This document shows, piece by piece, positions 1 through 11,670 of a DNA stretch of 64,000 bases. Each line of letters starts with the position of its first letter. The stretch's first letter is position 1. The notes under the pieces were generated by a model. That model saw nothing but the letters and a program-made list of their open reading frames with translations, was not told the DNA's origin and ran no database searches. The stretch covers positions 18,699-82,698 of the forward strand of contig SKCR01034760.1 in the NCBI GenBank assembly GCA_019454045.1, given 5' to 3'. Both the position numbers and the translations under genes were made by a program. The stretch comes from Zanthoxylum bungeanum (taxonomy: Eukaryota > Streptophyta > Magnoliopsida > Sapindales > Rutaceae).

Positions 1-69
1 AGTCCGGAAACTCCGAAACAGAGAAAATGAAGTTTCAGCGTTCATAGGCAACAAGTCTCGGCGCGTCGC
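1..69 (-). mobile_element. Cop-X LTR fragment (distal piece)
   Basis: This is the piece of the old copia element Cop-X lying left of the Cop-1 insertion. It ends in GTCGC (65-69), the left TSD of Cop-1, and the same five bases resume at 10,044, so this stretch and 10,044-11,670 were contiguous. Assignment to the Cop-X LTR rests on that continuity. By comparison with the 2.5 kb LTR of the related Cop-3, about 0.5 kb of this LTR should lie outside the window. Confidence 0.6.
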
Positions 70-2143
70 TGTTGGATAATATGACCCATAGCGTCACTAT
101 TTGTACAGATCATAGTGTTGTTGTACAAATTAACTATGTGACAAGGAAATTGCACTCTCATCATTTGTGATTAGATCACCTTAGATATATAAATGAAGAG
201 AGGTCCATATGATTAGTTCCTGGATTGAGATGATATGAGACAGTATCAGTCCACGAAGGATTAATCATTAAATATCCCTAGTCGTAGTATTATCGAGACT
301 GGACATCGATAATGCGGAATAGGCTAGTATTGCACTTGTGCGCGTTGTGAGGGCACAACGGCATAGTTCTCATATATTTAAGTATAGGATACTTATGCAA
401 GTGCGATAGGAGGTTTTGTTTCACCGATGGTACGAGAAACAGCTTCGCTCTGGATAGACCCCTCGGAATCCCATTGGTATTATGACTATGTGTCTATGGG
501 AGTCCGACATCAGGGTAGGTGTATTTGGTCTTAACCTGAGACTTGCACCGCTAATGCTTACGACAATCAATATACTTTAGTTGAGGTCGTCTAGGACTCT
601 AACCGGTTCTGTGTACGCCAATGCTGGGTATATTGAGAATCGTAGAGTATTGGGTGTGGATGTCAAGACGGAAGTATCACTCCAGTCATAGTGGAGATGA
701 TGTCACGCAGGATACGGTATTGGTGCTCTTAAGTGCTGGCCGGCCATCGGGATATTATGACAAGGTCATGTATATCCGATTATAGAGACTAGTTACCAGA
801 CATCCGACATGTGCTTCGGACGGGGCAGACACTTATCCAGCCCCAGCCCTAGCACGTGACTATCCGATACTGGACCGATATACATAATACTTAGTAGACT
901 ACGCCTGATATAGATCTTAAATATTCTTAGATGAATATGACCGGAGAATTGGGTAGACTTCGAGCTTTGCTAGAAGCCGATCTTGTCTCGTAAATCGGTA
1001 GAACGTAGTACTTGGTACGTACGTGATTCGGATACTCCGACGGCCGTATTTACTGCCAAATTATCCGGGGATCTCATGGGTCGCTTCCCAATAATCCACC
1101 GATGACGTATGACTCGCACTCTTAAATAATCTGGGATTATATAGAAGAGAGAGAAAATTAATCTAGGATTAATTACGGAGATATTTTATCTAGGATAAAA
1201 TATCGTCTAGAGAGAGATAACGATTAATTTGGAATTAATCGGTAAATTAATATATTCGATATATTAAATGAAATTAGATTTCGATGCGGAATTGAAATTG
1301 GATTTTAATTCGGGCGAACGAATTAATTTAGAATTAATTCGTTAGCGACGTGAATAGTGAATTCGCTAGGCGTAATCATTTAATTACGACGCGACGGAAA
1401 ACTCGCTAATTGGGAATTAGCGAACCCGAGCCCAAGTGTGATTGCGAGCGCATTCGTATTTCGAATTCGAGTGCGGCGACGCAAGTCACATCAAGCGTCA
1501 AATCATTCGTCACATCAAGCGTCAAATCAAATGTCACTTTGAGTGATGTGATTGATTGATTGAAAGACTTACATGTCACTTTGATAAAGTGAAATGAATA
1601 GTTGATGGTTTTAGGTGCAATAGTGTTAGTTGGTGGAAGCATTTACCATTTGATTTTTTAATAGATTATTTGGTAAATCTTTTATATTTTGGTTGGAAAA
1701 TATATAAACAATTTTGGAAATTGTTTTACCAACTAATCAACACATCTTCATCTCTCTTTCTCTCTTGTTCACGCCCATGGAGGGGCAAATTCTGCTCACT
1801 GGTTTCACTGAAACTGCCGAGCATTGAGGGAAGCAAGAGTGAGTTTTTGTGGCAAAAACTCAAGTGCTAGCACACTTACGGAACATGCGAAGGTGGTAGG
1901 GAGGTTCACCCATGAGCCGGGAACCATTCGACGAAGATTTGAAGCTCAAATGATGAAGCAAAATCTGAAAAATTGAACCAGTGGACTGCTCACTGCCAGT
2001 TGCGTTTTGCAAAGGAAAAAATGATTTTGTTCGTCGTTTCGTCGCACAACCGATCGATGTGAGTATTCCGCTACCTCCATTGATGTATTCATACATGTTT
2101 TTCATTGCTTGTATGATCTTGAGACCTAGATATAAACCTAACA
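70..2143 (+). repeat. Cop-1 5' LTR
   Basis: 2,074 bp, starting TGTTGGATAATATGACCC and ending CCTAACA. It is nearly identical to 7979-10043. The short open frames inside (for example 1406-1642 and 1860-2153) recur in the other LTR, match nothing I recognise and are not treated as genes. The LTR should carry the element's promoter, but I see no TATA box I would commit to. It contains the hairpin cluster listed separately. Confidence 0.95.
1126..1423. other. Cluster of perfect short hairpins with 3-nt loops
   Basis: Seven perfect inverted repeats lie in 300 bp, each with a 3-base centre: 1126-1140 (arms 6), 1156-1174 (8), 1180-1204 (11), 1221-1241 (9), 1247-1267 (9), 1317-1343 (12) and 1403-1423 (9). 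Centres are TGG, TAG, TAG, TGG, TCG, TAG and GGG. The cluster recurs at 9030-9330 and, reversed, in the LTRs of Cop-2 (about 12,190-12,480 and 29,660-29,945) and Cop-4 (about 40,745-41,165 and 48,400-48,810). Function unknown. Confidence 0.85.
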
Positions 2144-2144
2144 A

Positions 2145-2157
2145 TGGCATCAAGAGC
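2145..2157 (+). other. Cop-1 primer-binding site
   Basis: TGGCATCAAGAGC lies one base after the 5' LTR. It resembles the initiator-Met tRNA site of plant copia elements (TGGTATCAGAGC), which is exact in Cop-2 and Cop-4, but with a substitution and an extra A. Confidence 0.75.
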
Positions 2158-5100
2158 TATAGGTTCAAGCATGAAAATGTAGGGCTTAAAATTGGGCATT
2201 TTGTATTTGAGCATGATTTTGTGAAATTGGATGATTGAGCATGCTTAACATATGTTGTATTGATGATTGATTTGATCAATTTCAAGAAAATGTGTTTGGA
2301 ACAATTTTCCCCAAATTTGTGATGTGGCCGAATGTGATGGATATTTGGAAATCTTGGATTTTTTCATTTTAATTCATTGGATGAGTTATAATGATGTAGG
2401 ATGATGTTGATTTGAGATTGAATTGGATTTAATTTTGAATTGGATAAAAATCCCCAAATACTTACCTTTGGCCGAATTAATAATGCCCTTTAAAGTCTTG
2501 GTATTTTTGATTTTAGACAATTGGATGTGTTGGAAATCATTCGGGATGAGGATTTAATATCGATTGTGAAATTAATTGGATTGAATTCGAATCGGATAAA
2601 AATCCTTATCTTGGCCGAGACCTTAGAAGCATATAAATGGGTTTGATTTTTTCATTTATGTGTTGGACATGTGATGATGATGATAATGAACATGATTAAT
2701 TGGACTAATTTGGTGTTTTAGAAATATTGATTTAGTTGATTAATCATGTAATACACTTTAGTTTAATTGAATATGAAATTGGATTTTGTATATTTAATTA
2801 ATTGGGCCTAATTTTGGAAATTGGACTTTAATGTTATAATTGGGCTTATTGGGCTTGATTTTATTAAGTTGGGTTTAGGCCAAATGGATTGGATCTAATT
2901 GGGCCCAAAACCACAACCATAAAGCCCAAATGCAACTTATAAACCTTTAAAGTTTAATTGGGCCTAATGGGCCTAAATTGATTTCTAGGCTTATGGGGTA
3001 ACTCCTTGATTGGGCTTTGGTTGCCGAAGCCCACGCCTTAAAGAAATTAATTAAAGCCCATTAGACTTGAATTGAATTGACGTTGGACGTTAATCGGGCT
3101 TTGAGACCCGACGCGATTAAATTTGGAATTTAAGTCGAAAAGGTTTATTAAATAAAGTGTAGTATTTAATTTGGAATTGAATAGTGAATTAGTATTAAAT
3201 ACATGTTAAATTGGATTTAATGATGTAGTTTAATTTAATTCAAGAATTCGTACTTTGAGTACTTATTCCCAAAAACGAGTTTGACTCGAGCAAAATCAAA
3301 TCGTTGTTTGAACATTGGATGATCACATAATTATCAGATTAATTAATTTGATTAGATTGATTGATAGCATGCTTTTGTGTGAATACGTGGTTGTGATGAA
3401 TGAATAATGTATATCGGATGGATATTAGTCGGGTGGGGCAATTTTGGAAATTGTTGTAATAAATTCGATTTATTAAATTGGACCTGCGTGTCCAGCCTTA
3501 TCACCTCTATTCTCTTTGTATTCTATTCTCACCTATTCCCCTCAATGTAAATGAGGTTTCTTTAGAAGTGTAGTGTAACGGGTAGAAGTAATACAAGTGC
3601 TAGCTTGAGTGAGAAAGGGAGAGATTTGATCTAGGATCAATGTGTTAAGTATCCATCCGCATATCATTATTATTTTATTTTCATACTCGCTTTATTATGT
3701 ATTTAGAATGCATGTTTAAGGGTGTATGATGATGAGACCTTAACAAAGATAATTAAAATTGGTAGCCAATTTGCACGCGAAAAGCCCTCATCAAATATCA
3801 TGCGTCTTTTCCTTCCATTGAGTGATTCTTACTCAAGATCCTAGATTGGCATGGGTTGTTGGCCAAAGTCAAGCCTTGTCCGTCGAAGATGTGTTTGAAT
3901 CACGAGGCTTTGTTCCATATTGGTGTCTTGTCCAAGTTGTGGTTTGTTGGCCAAAGTCAAGACCACTTCTTGTCCAACGACATTGATTACGAACCTTCCA
4001 TGGTCAATGGGTCCACGCTTGACTGGGATCATTAGGTTTGTTGTGCCAAAGCCAAGGCCTAGTTGATTCAGAGGAAAAAGGTTAGGGTATATATTCGATA
4101 TATAGGCATATATATAAGATATATGTTTCGGACTTGGATGTCCACCTACTGGATCTAGGAGTTGGATGAGATCCAATTGATCTTCGAGATCTACCTAGTT
4201 AATTATCATACAATTTGTTGGCCAAAGTCAAGATTGTGTGATACTTTAACGGGATCCTAGCCCACTAGGAAACACGGTTTCCCGAGTACTCGTCAGAGGG
4301 TTAGAGGCTCGACGAAAAATAGTGGGAGGCAAGATTTGAATTTGCAATATTCGTTCAATTACTCGCCATACGCGCTCAAACAAATATCACTCGTCATATA
4401 TTAAAAGTATTAGTTGGACTAATATTTATTGTTGTTTTAAATAAACAGTTGGACTGTATTATAGTTGATTATATATAATTGGATTATATTAATCAATATA
4501 TTTGAATTAATTAATTTCAGTTTACAGTTGATTTTATAATTGGATTATAGTAATCAATGTAATTGAGGTTAATTAATTTGGATTATATTTGATTATATAG
4601 TTGGACTATTATAATCATTATAATATATAGTACCACTAATCATTGATTAAATAGTTGGACTATTGAAATCAAGAAAGAATTGAAAAGTTGGATATTTAAA
4701 ATATAATCTGGGATTAAAATATTTTAAATGATTTAATTTTCAAATGGGAATAAATAATAGGTTACTTTATTTGATATTATACCTTAAGCCCAAAATTAAG
4801 CAAAATAAGTAGAGCATAAAATCTTTGGAAGATTTATGTGATGATGACTTTAGTGCTTAATTCAATATACTTGTCATAAATCTTATTTTAGATTTAAGAA
4901 GTATTAAAATTGCAATAAATAATTCTTGGAGATTAATTGGCTATTCTAGAGGAGATAAAGTCAAAGTTTGCAATTGGGCATGTAGCACGAGGTGCACATC
5001 GTCTCGATATTCTAAAAACCCAAGGCTTGGCCTAAGGTTCCTGAAATATTGAAAATGATAATTGACATATCCCAAAGTGACTACCATTTGGATATGGCAG

Positions 5101-5224
5101 ACACGAAGGAATAAAGAAAGGGCAAGGCTCTTACTTTAAAAATGATTGTCAAAGTTATGTTCACTACTAGTATTGAAATTAGATTTTAAATACTTAGTGT
5201 GGTACATAAAATATATGTATTGAT
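2158..5224 (+). other. Cop-1 non-coding leader and lost gag region
   Basis: Three kilobases of AT-rich sequence without a recognisable gene. The first part matches the leader of Cop-2 (27,525-29,124 and 17,401-17,980, reversed): GGGCC-rich stretches near 2800-3100 and a block near 4260-4330 just before the expected gag start. After about 4,400, where Cop-2 and Cop-4 start gag, no gag reading frame is visible. Many short inverted repeats with a TGG centre occur, for example 3117-3133, 3206-3220 and 4408-4424. Confidence 0.7.
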
Positions 5225-7966
5225 GTTCAGAATCTGCTTTGAGCAGGATACTGACTTCAAGCTGAGATTAATCTGTGAATCGGAAACGGGACAAAAGTCG
5301 TTGTTTCGACCGTAGATACCTAAGTTTAGGAACTACCTTTCGGGTGTGTACTTAAATTAGGAACTGTTATAATGTAACTAGTTTGACTATAGACATTATC
5401 TCTATATCAGTGTTTAATCCATTATGGATAAACCTTTATATTCTAGAACACTAAGTGTTTCATTATATAAAGATGATACTGAGATAAACACATTAGATGT
5501 GAATAACAGAATTTATATTTTGAATATAATCAAAATCTCAAAACATATAAAATGACAAATAATTAGCTCAAACTGATTTGATCAAAAGAGACTTATTTGT
5601 GGCATTGTTGTCTGGGACACAATTAAACAAGACTCGTATATCCACACTTTTGAAGAGTGGGTACTAGGACTGATTTGACTATTCAAATAAAGTCTACGAA
5701 TCTAGTTTGTTAGGTAAAGTACCTAAAACACTATTTACTTGGTAATAGTGTAAGTGCCACCGATCTGTTAGCCCTATTCATGGTGAAGTTAGTGGGCCCA
5801 TATCTAGCTAGGCTAGATGTGAACATGAATATTTCGTGACCTTAACAGATGTGGCATCACGTTATGGTTATGTATTTCTTTTGAAGAACACAGATCAGAA
5901 ACTATTAGAGTTTCGACACGAAGTACATAAACAGATCGACTATAGTATTATGCCGTCACGGTAAGACCGTAATGAAAATACTTAAGCAGTAAGTTTCAAA
6001 TATACATGAAAGAGTACAGTATTCTTTCATATGAGGACTCCTCCCGAGACATGTCAGTTTGACGATGTGTCCAAACTAAAAACCGAATTTTGTTGGACAT
6101 GATAAGGTTTATCACGAGTCGCTCTGAGCTACCATTTCCTTCAACAGGATATGTATATTAACAGTGCAAAGCTTATTTAAAATAAGGTTCCATGAAAATA
6201 TGTTTGACAGATATCATATAGGATATGAACAGGAAAGAAACGGGGTTTCTCACTCCTAATAATTTGGGTATGCCAGGCATAAAGTTTGGATGATACCAAA
6301 CTAATGACCCAAATTGGATAAGTGCCAATTATAGGTTATCCTAAGGGAAACCATAAGTATAGTACTTATAAATCTCACAGGAGAACAATGTGATTGTTGC
6401 TCACCATGCGTTTTTCCTGAGAGTAATACCGATATGCAGTGGTCAGTGGGAGGATAGTGATACTCGATGAAAATCGGAGTAATATTATTCAAGTCACGAA
6501 GTCCTTAAAGGAACACGAACAGTTCATCAATGATGAATCTGTACCATTAATCTTCGAATACACAAGAACCTCTTAGATCGGATAGAGTCAGAAAACAACC
6601 TAGGGTATGGGTTTCTGATCTAACCTCATAAAGATATCAATCTTATGGAGGTGTACCATCCGACTACATTTTGAGGAAGTGATACAAGCTATCGACTCCC
6701 TATTATGGCAAAGTGCCATGAGTCCGAAATGGATTCCATGTATAACAACTATGTTTGGATACTAGTTGTTGTACCGCAAGGCATTGTGCCTATAGGTACT
6801 ATAAATGTCTTCAAGGAGGACATACATGGATGACAACATACCAACGTACAAAGCTAGGCTTTTGACGGAAAGGTATCGTTATCAACATTGTGTTAATAAC
6901 GGTTCAACCTTTTACCTGTTGCCATGGTGAATCCATTTTGAAGATGCTTGTTGATAACTGCATATTTCATTTATGAAATGTGTCAGTTGTAGATCAAAAT
7001 CGCTTTCCTGAAAAGGAAACCTCTTGGAGGATGCTTACAACATCCTGACGATTTTGTATAACCGACAAACAAGGTTTGCGGGTTATTCGATCCATGTTTG
7101 GATTGAAGCAAGCATAAGGTTCTTGGAACTGACGTTTTGAAATAATCATAATGGTTTATGATTTGACTCAAAACGAAATAATTCTTGTGTATATGAGGAG
7201 GTTAGTGGGAGCGCACTAACAATGAAATTCCCATAAAGCAATTGGTGAAAGCTTGGCTTTCATAGAAATTCTCCGTAGAATTCTGGGGAGTAACAACCTT
7301 TATTCAAGGAATAAAGATCTACTGGGATAGATTTGGAGTTGTTAACACTCTCTGGGAAATTGTACATTTAAAATGTACTTGATATGGTGTCTCATACGCT
7401 TTGAGCATATGGAGTCACAATCAGGACAATCCAAGTGATAGTCACTGGATTGAAGTTAAGGACATCTATTAGTATCTCAGAGAACTAAAGATGTTGTCTT
7501 AAACTATGGAGAATGAGAACTTGAAGTGACTGGGATCACTTCTGCAAGTTTCCAAACAGTTAAATACTGCGGTACTATAAAGTTTGAATAACGGGACAGT
7601 GAGCTGGAAATCTTCCGAGCAAGATACTGTTGCCGAATAAACAACAAATGCGGATTATTTCTGCAGCTGAGGCAGCAATAGAAGCCATTTGGGTCGATAA
7701 TAAATCTAATTAGATTAGATATAGTTCTGTTAGCAGCTGAGCTAGGCGTCAGCACAAGGCTGAAGAATTAAAGGTCTCATCGACGATCCAGATATATACT
7801 TCGATATTCATCTGATTCGTTCGGATCATACATCATGGCGATGTGATGATCGTGTAAATCGCGTCAGACGATAATCATGCAAATCCGCTGACGAAAACTT
7901 TCCTCAGCAATTTGAGCGAACCGTACATAGTTCGGGTGTGGGACACTTGAGTGACTGGCTATGTGC
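5225..7966 (+). pseudogene. Cop-1 copia pol remnant (protease, integrase, RT, RNase H)
   Basis: Conceptual translation in shifting frames gives recognisable copia pieces in the normal order. At about 5225-5560 it parallels the protease region of Cop-2. At 5755-5985 is the integrase core start (an HSDV-like stretch, then a YFVTLTDVASRYGY-like segment). At 6660-7350 are RT pieces, including a VSGSALT segment that in Cop-2 lies just before YVDD. At 7480-7960 are RNase H remnants. Stops and frameshifts occur every few dozen codons and no open frame exceeds about 80 residues. It cannot encode a functional polyprotein. Read against Cop-2 the order is collinear, which makes the assignment firm despite the decay. 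Confidence 0.82.
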
Positions 7967-7978
7967 CAAGTGAGAGAT
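7967..7978 (+). other. Cop-1 polypurine tract
   Basis: CAAGTGAGAGAT sits immediately before the 3' LTR, at the position and with the sequence type of copia plus-strand priming sites. The equivalents in Cop-2, Cop-3 and Cop-4 contain CAAGTGGGAGA. Confidence 0.85.
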
Positions 7979-10043
7979 TGTTGGATAATATGACCCATAG
8001 CGTCACTATTTGTACAGATCAAGTTGTTGTACAAATTAACTATGTGACAAGGAAATTGCACTCTCATCATTTGTGATTAGATCACCTTAGATATATAAAT
8101 GAAGAGAGGTCCATATGATTAGTTCCTGGATTGAGATGATATGAGACAGTATCAGTCCACGAAGGATTAATCATTAAATATCCCTAGTCGTAGTATTATC
8201 GAGACTGGACATCGATAATGCGGAATAGGCTAGTATTGCACTTGTGCGCGTTGTGAGGGCACAACGGCATAGTTCTCATATATTTAAGTATATGATACTT
8301 ATGCAAGTGCGATAGGAGGTTTTGTTTCACCGATGGTACGAGAAACAGCTTCGCTCTGGATAGACCCCTCGGAATCCCATTGGTATTATGACTATGTGTC
8401 TATGGGAGTCCGACATCAGGGTAGGTGTATTTGGTCTTAACCTGAGACTTGCACCGCTAATGCTTACGACAATCAATATACTTTAGTTGAGGTCGTCTAG
8501 GACTCTAACCGGTTCTGTGTACGCCAATGCTGGGTATATTGAGAATCGTAGAGTATTGGGTGTGATGTCAAGACGGAAGTATTACTCCAGTCATAGTGGA
8601 GATGATGTCACGCAGGATACGGTATTGGTGCTCTTAAGTGCTGGCCGGCCATCGGGATATTATGACAAGGTCATGTATATCCGATTATAGAGACTAGTTA
8701 CCAGACATCCGACATGTGCTTCGGACGGGGCAGACACTTATCAAGCCCCAGCCCTAGCACGTGACTATCTGATACTGGACCGCTATACATAATACTTAGT
8801 AGACTACGCCTGATATAGATCTTAAATATTCTTAGATGAATATGACCGGAGAATTGGGTAGACTTCGAGCTTTGCTAGAAGCCGATCTTGTCTCGTAAAT
8901 CGGTAGAACGTAGTACTTGGTACGTACGTGATTCGGATACTCCGACGGCCGTATTTACTGCCAATTATCCGGGGATCTCATGGGTCGCTTCCCAATAATC
9001 CACCGATGACGTATGACTCGCACTCTTAAATAATCTGGGATTATATAGAAGAGAGAGAAAATTAATCTAGGATTAATTACGGAGATATTTTATCTAGGAT
9101 AAAATATCGTCTAGAGAGAGATAACGATTAATTTGGAATTAATCGGTAAATTAATATATTCGATATATTAAATGAAATTAGATTTCGATGCGGAATTGAA
9201 ATTGGATTTTAATTCGGGCGAACGAATTAATTTAGATTAATTCGTTAGCGACGTGAATAGTGAATTCGCTAGGCGTAATCATTTAATTACGACGCGACGG
9301 AAAACTCGCTAATTGGGAATTAGCGAACCCGAGCCCAAGTGTGATTGCGAGCGCATTCGTATTTCGAATTCGAGTGCGGCGACGCAAGTCACATCAAGCG
9401 TCAAATCATTCGTCACATCAAGCGTCAAATCAAATGTCACTTTGAGTGATGTGATTGATTGATTGAAAGACTTACATGTCACTTTGATAAAGTGAAATGA
9501 ATAGTTGATGTTTTTAGGTGCAATAGTGTTAGTTGGTGGAAGCATTTACCATTTGATTTTAATAGATTATTTGGTAAATCTTTTATATTTTGGTTGGAAA
9601 ATATATAAACAATTTTGGAAATTGTTTTACCAACTAATCAACACATCTTCATCTCTCTTTCTCTCTTGTTCACGCCCATGGAGGGGCAAATTCTGCTCAC
9701 TGGTTTCACTGAAACTGCCGAGCATTGAGGGAAGCAAGAGTGAGTTTTTGTGGCAAAAACTCAAGTGCTAGCACACTTACGGAACATGCGAAGGTGGTAG
9801 GGAGGTTCACCCATGAGCCGGGAACCATTCGACGAAGATTGAAGCTCAAATGATGAAGCAAAATCTGAAAAATTGAACCAGTGGACTGCTCACTGCCAGT
9901 TGCGTTTTGCAAAGGAAAAAATGATTTTGTTCGTCGTTTCGTCGCACAACCGATCGATGTGAGTATTCCGCTACCTCCATTGATGTATTCATACATGTTT
10001 TTCATTGCTTGTATGATCTTGGGACCTAGATATAAACCTAACA
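7979..10043 (+). repeat. Cop-1 3' LTR
   Basis: 2,065 bp, TG...CA, collinear with 70-2143. Differences I counted by eye are about a dozen single-base changes and 1-4 base indels (for example near 8020, 8291, 8562, 8731, 8963, 9236, 9511, 9560 and 9840). The sequence after 10,043 is the duplicated GTCGC. Confidence 0.95.
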
Positions 10044-11670
10044 GTCGCGACTCTCAAGCTGGGGAGTCGCGACGCCCAATCTGTGAGAATTCTATGTCGC
10101 GGTGACCAAAGGTTAGAGTCTTGACCCTCGATGCTCTGAAAGTTGAGTGTCGAGACGCCATAGATCAGAGTTGCGACGTCGCCATGTGTAAAATATTGAC
10201 AATGACAAAATTTGCCTTCAAATCAATTCAAAACACTTCCAATTTTCTCCCATCGCTACTTTTCCTTGTTGAAATATTGTGGAGAAATTCCAAAGTTAAC
10301 AAGCTTGACTCCAAGATCCAATCTTGATTCTAATGCTAGCAAGCTTCACTCCAATATTCAATCTTGATTTCTCCTAGTTGAAATGGTGTAGAGATTTTCC
10401 AAAACTTCTCTAAACACTTCTCTTGCTTAGGCTAATTTATATAACTCTTGCTTGTTTTTAGTTTTCTCAAGCTTGATTAAAACATTTGCTCAAGCTTGCT
10501 ATCTATAGCAAAACTTGGGTATTTTTTAATTAATAAAAGTTCTAATCAACTTTTATGTGGGCTTACTCTAAATTGTCCAAATATGTATAATTAGGTTTGA
10601 CTAATCATCTTTGTCTACCACTTTGATTTCATCCAATTAAATCGAGACAAAGTTTAATTAATGGATTAGTTACATGTCTACTAATTTGATTTAGTGCAAT
10701 TAAATCAAGCCAAAAAACACCTATATTTACATATTTATAATTACCAAAATATCCTCAAATGGTATAGATATTTATGAAATTACGACAAAGCCCATGTGTA
10801 AATTTTGGAATAATCCAATTGGGTCAAAGTAAATAATCAATGTTATTCAATAACACTAAATTATCTTAGTTGATAATTATAAAATCAAATATTATTTATC
10901 ATCAAAATTTATCGGCTACCCAACTGCTCAACGAGTACACTTCATATTATGGGACTCGCTAAGTTTAGACTCGTTCATCATATAAGCCTAGCATATATGT
11001 ACGCAATTCTGCCACATCCAAATTCGTGAAGAACACGAACCATATTTCTGAACTATACAAGTCGAGGTCATCACATATGTTTATCAATCCCTCAATCGTA
11101 CGCTATCCGAGTTGTGTTTAGGAAACATAGAATACACCGTCAAGTTTTCGAGGCGCACATCTCATGTCGACATGTCTACGATTCTTTATAACTAATCAGA
11201 AATCATTTCTGATATATGTGTTCCACCCTTAGTGATCGACTTTGGCCAAAGTTTTAATAATCGTGACTTATTAACATGGATACTTAAACCCTTTTATGGT
11301 ACACATACGGGCCAAAAGATCATATCTTGATACACACTTAATTAAGAGTGCATCTGTTCACACCCAACAAACATCTAAAGGCCAGACCATGATAGGTTTC
11401 TGACATAAATGGCATCTAAGTGTGAAGAATCTCAAACAAAATCAATGTTATTCTATAGTCAAAGGATCACATATGCTACTCGACTCGAGGAGATTCCTAT
11501 TGACGGTGGTGTGTACTTCCAACTATTAAGAATCATATGTGAATCATTTAGTATTCACTCCAACGAATACGCACACGTCTATACGAGCTTTCAAAACTCA
11601 GGTACATCAGATTAAACCATTGGAACTCCAATTCCAATATACGACATATGCTAGTTTTCTAGGTTATAGG
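10044..11670 (-). mobile_element. Cop-X LTR fragment (middle piece)
   Basis: Read on the minus strand this stretch follows the LTR of Cop-3 in order: the segment after the GTCGTATAT motif, the part with ATATGAAGTGTACTCGTTGAGC (shared with 32,270-32,300 and 38,100-38,125), and a GC-richer end near 10,050-10,190. It is much diverged. It is bounded by the GTCGC TSD of Cop-1 at its left end and the ATAGG TSD of Cop-2 (11,666-11,670) at its right end, so both elements inserted into this LTR. Small open frames (10,121-10,327 and 11,409-11,615) look accidental. Confidence 0.75.

Larger units (their letters stand above)
70..10043 (+). mobile_element. Cop-1, complete but coding-dead Ty1/copia LTR retrotransposon
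   Basis: Two direct repeats (70-2143 and 7979-10043) begin with TG and end with CA. They are flanked by a perfect 5-bp TSD, GTCGC (65-69 and 10,044-10,048). A primer-binding site follows the left LTR and a polypurine tract precedes the right one. The interior has copia pol remnants in plus orientation: protease region, integrase, reverse transcriptase (RT) and RNase H. All are broken by many stops and shifts, and no gag can be recognised. The two LTRs differ by only about a dozen small changes, so insertion looks recent although the coding region is ancient. The LTR start is closely related to those of Cop-2 and Cop-4. Cop-1 could be a non-autonomous copy moved by proteins from a relative; gene conversion between LTRs is an alternative. 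Confidence 0.93.

Noticed and set aside
1406..2238. Several open frames of 60-100 codons in the Cop-1 LTR, repeated at 9,309-10,105
   Set aside because: They are duplicated only because the LTR is duplicated. They are truncated or shifted by the small LTR differences and show no domain.
3841..4176. 111-codon minus-strand frame in the Cop-1 leader
   Set aside because: It lies in non-coding leader homologous to Cop-2 and Cop-4, where the frame is not kept.
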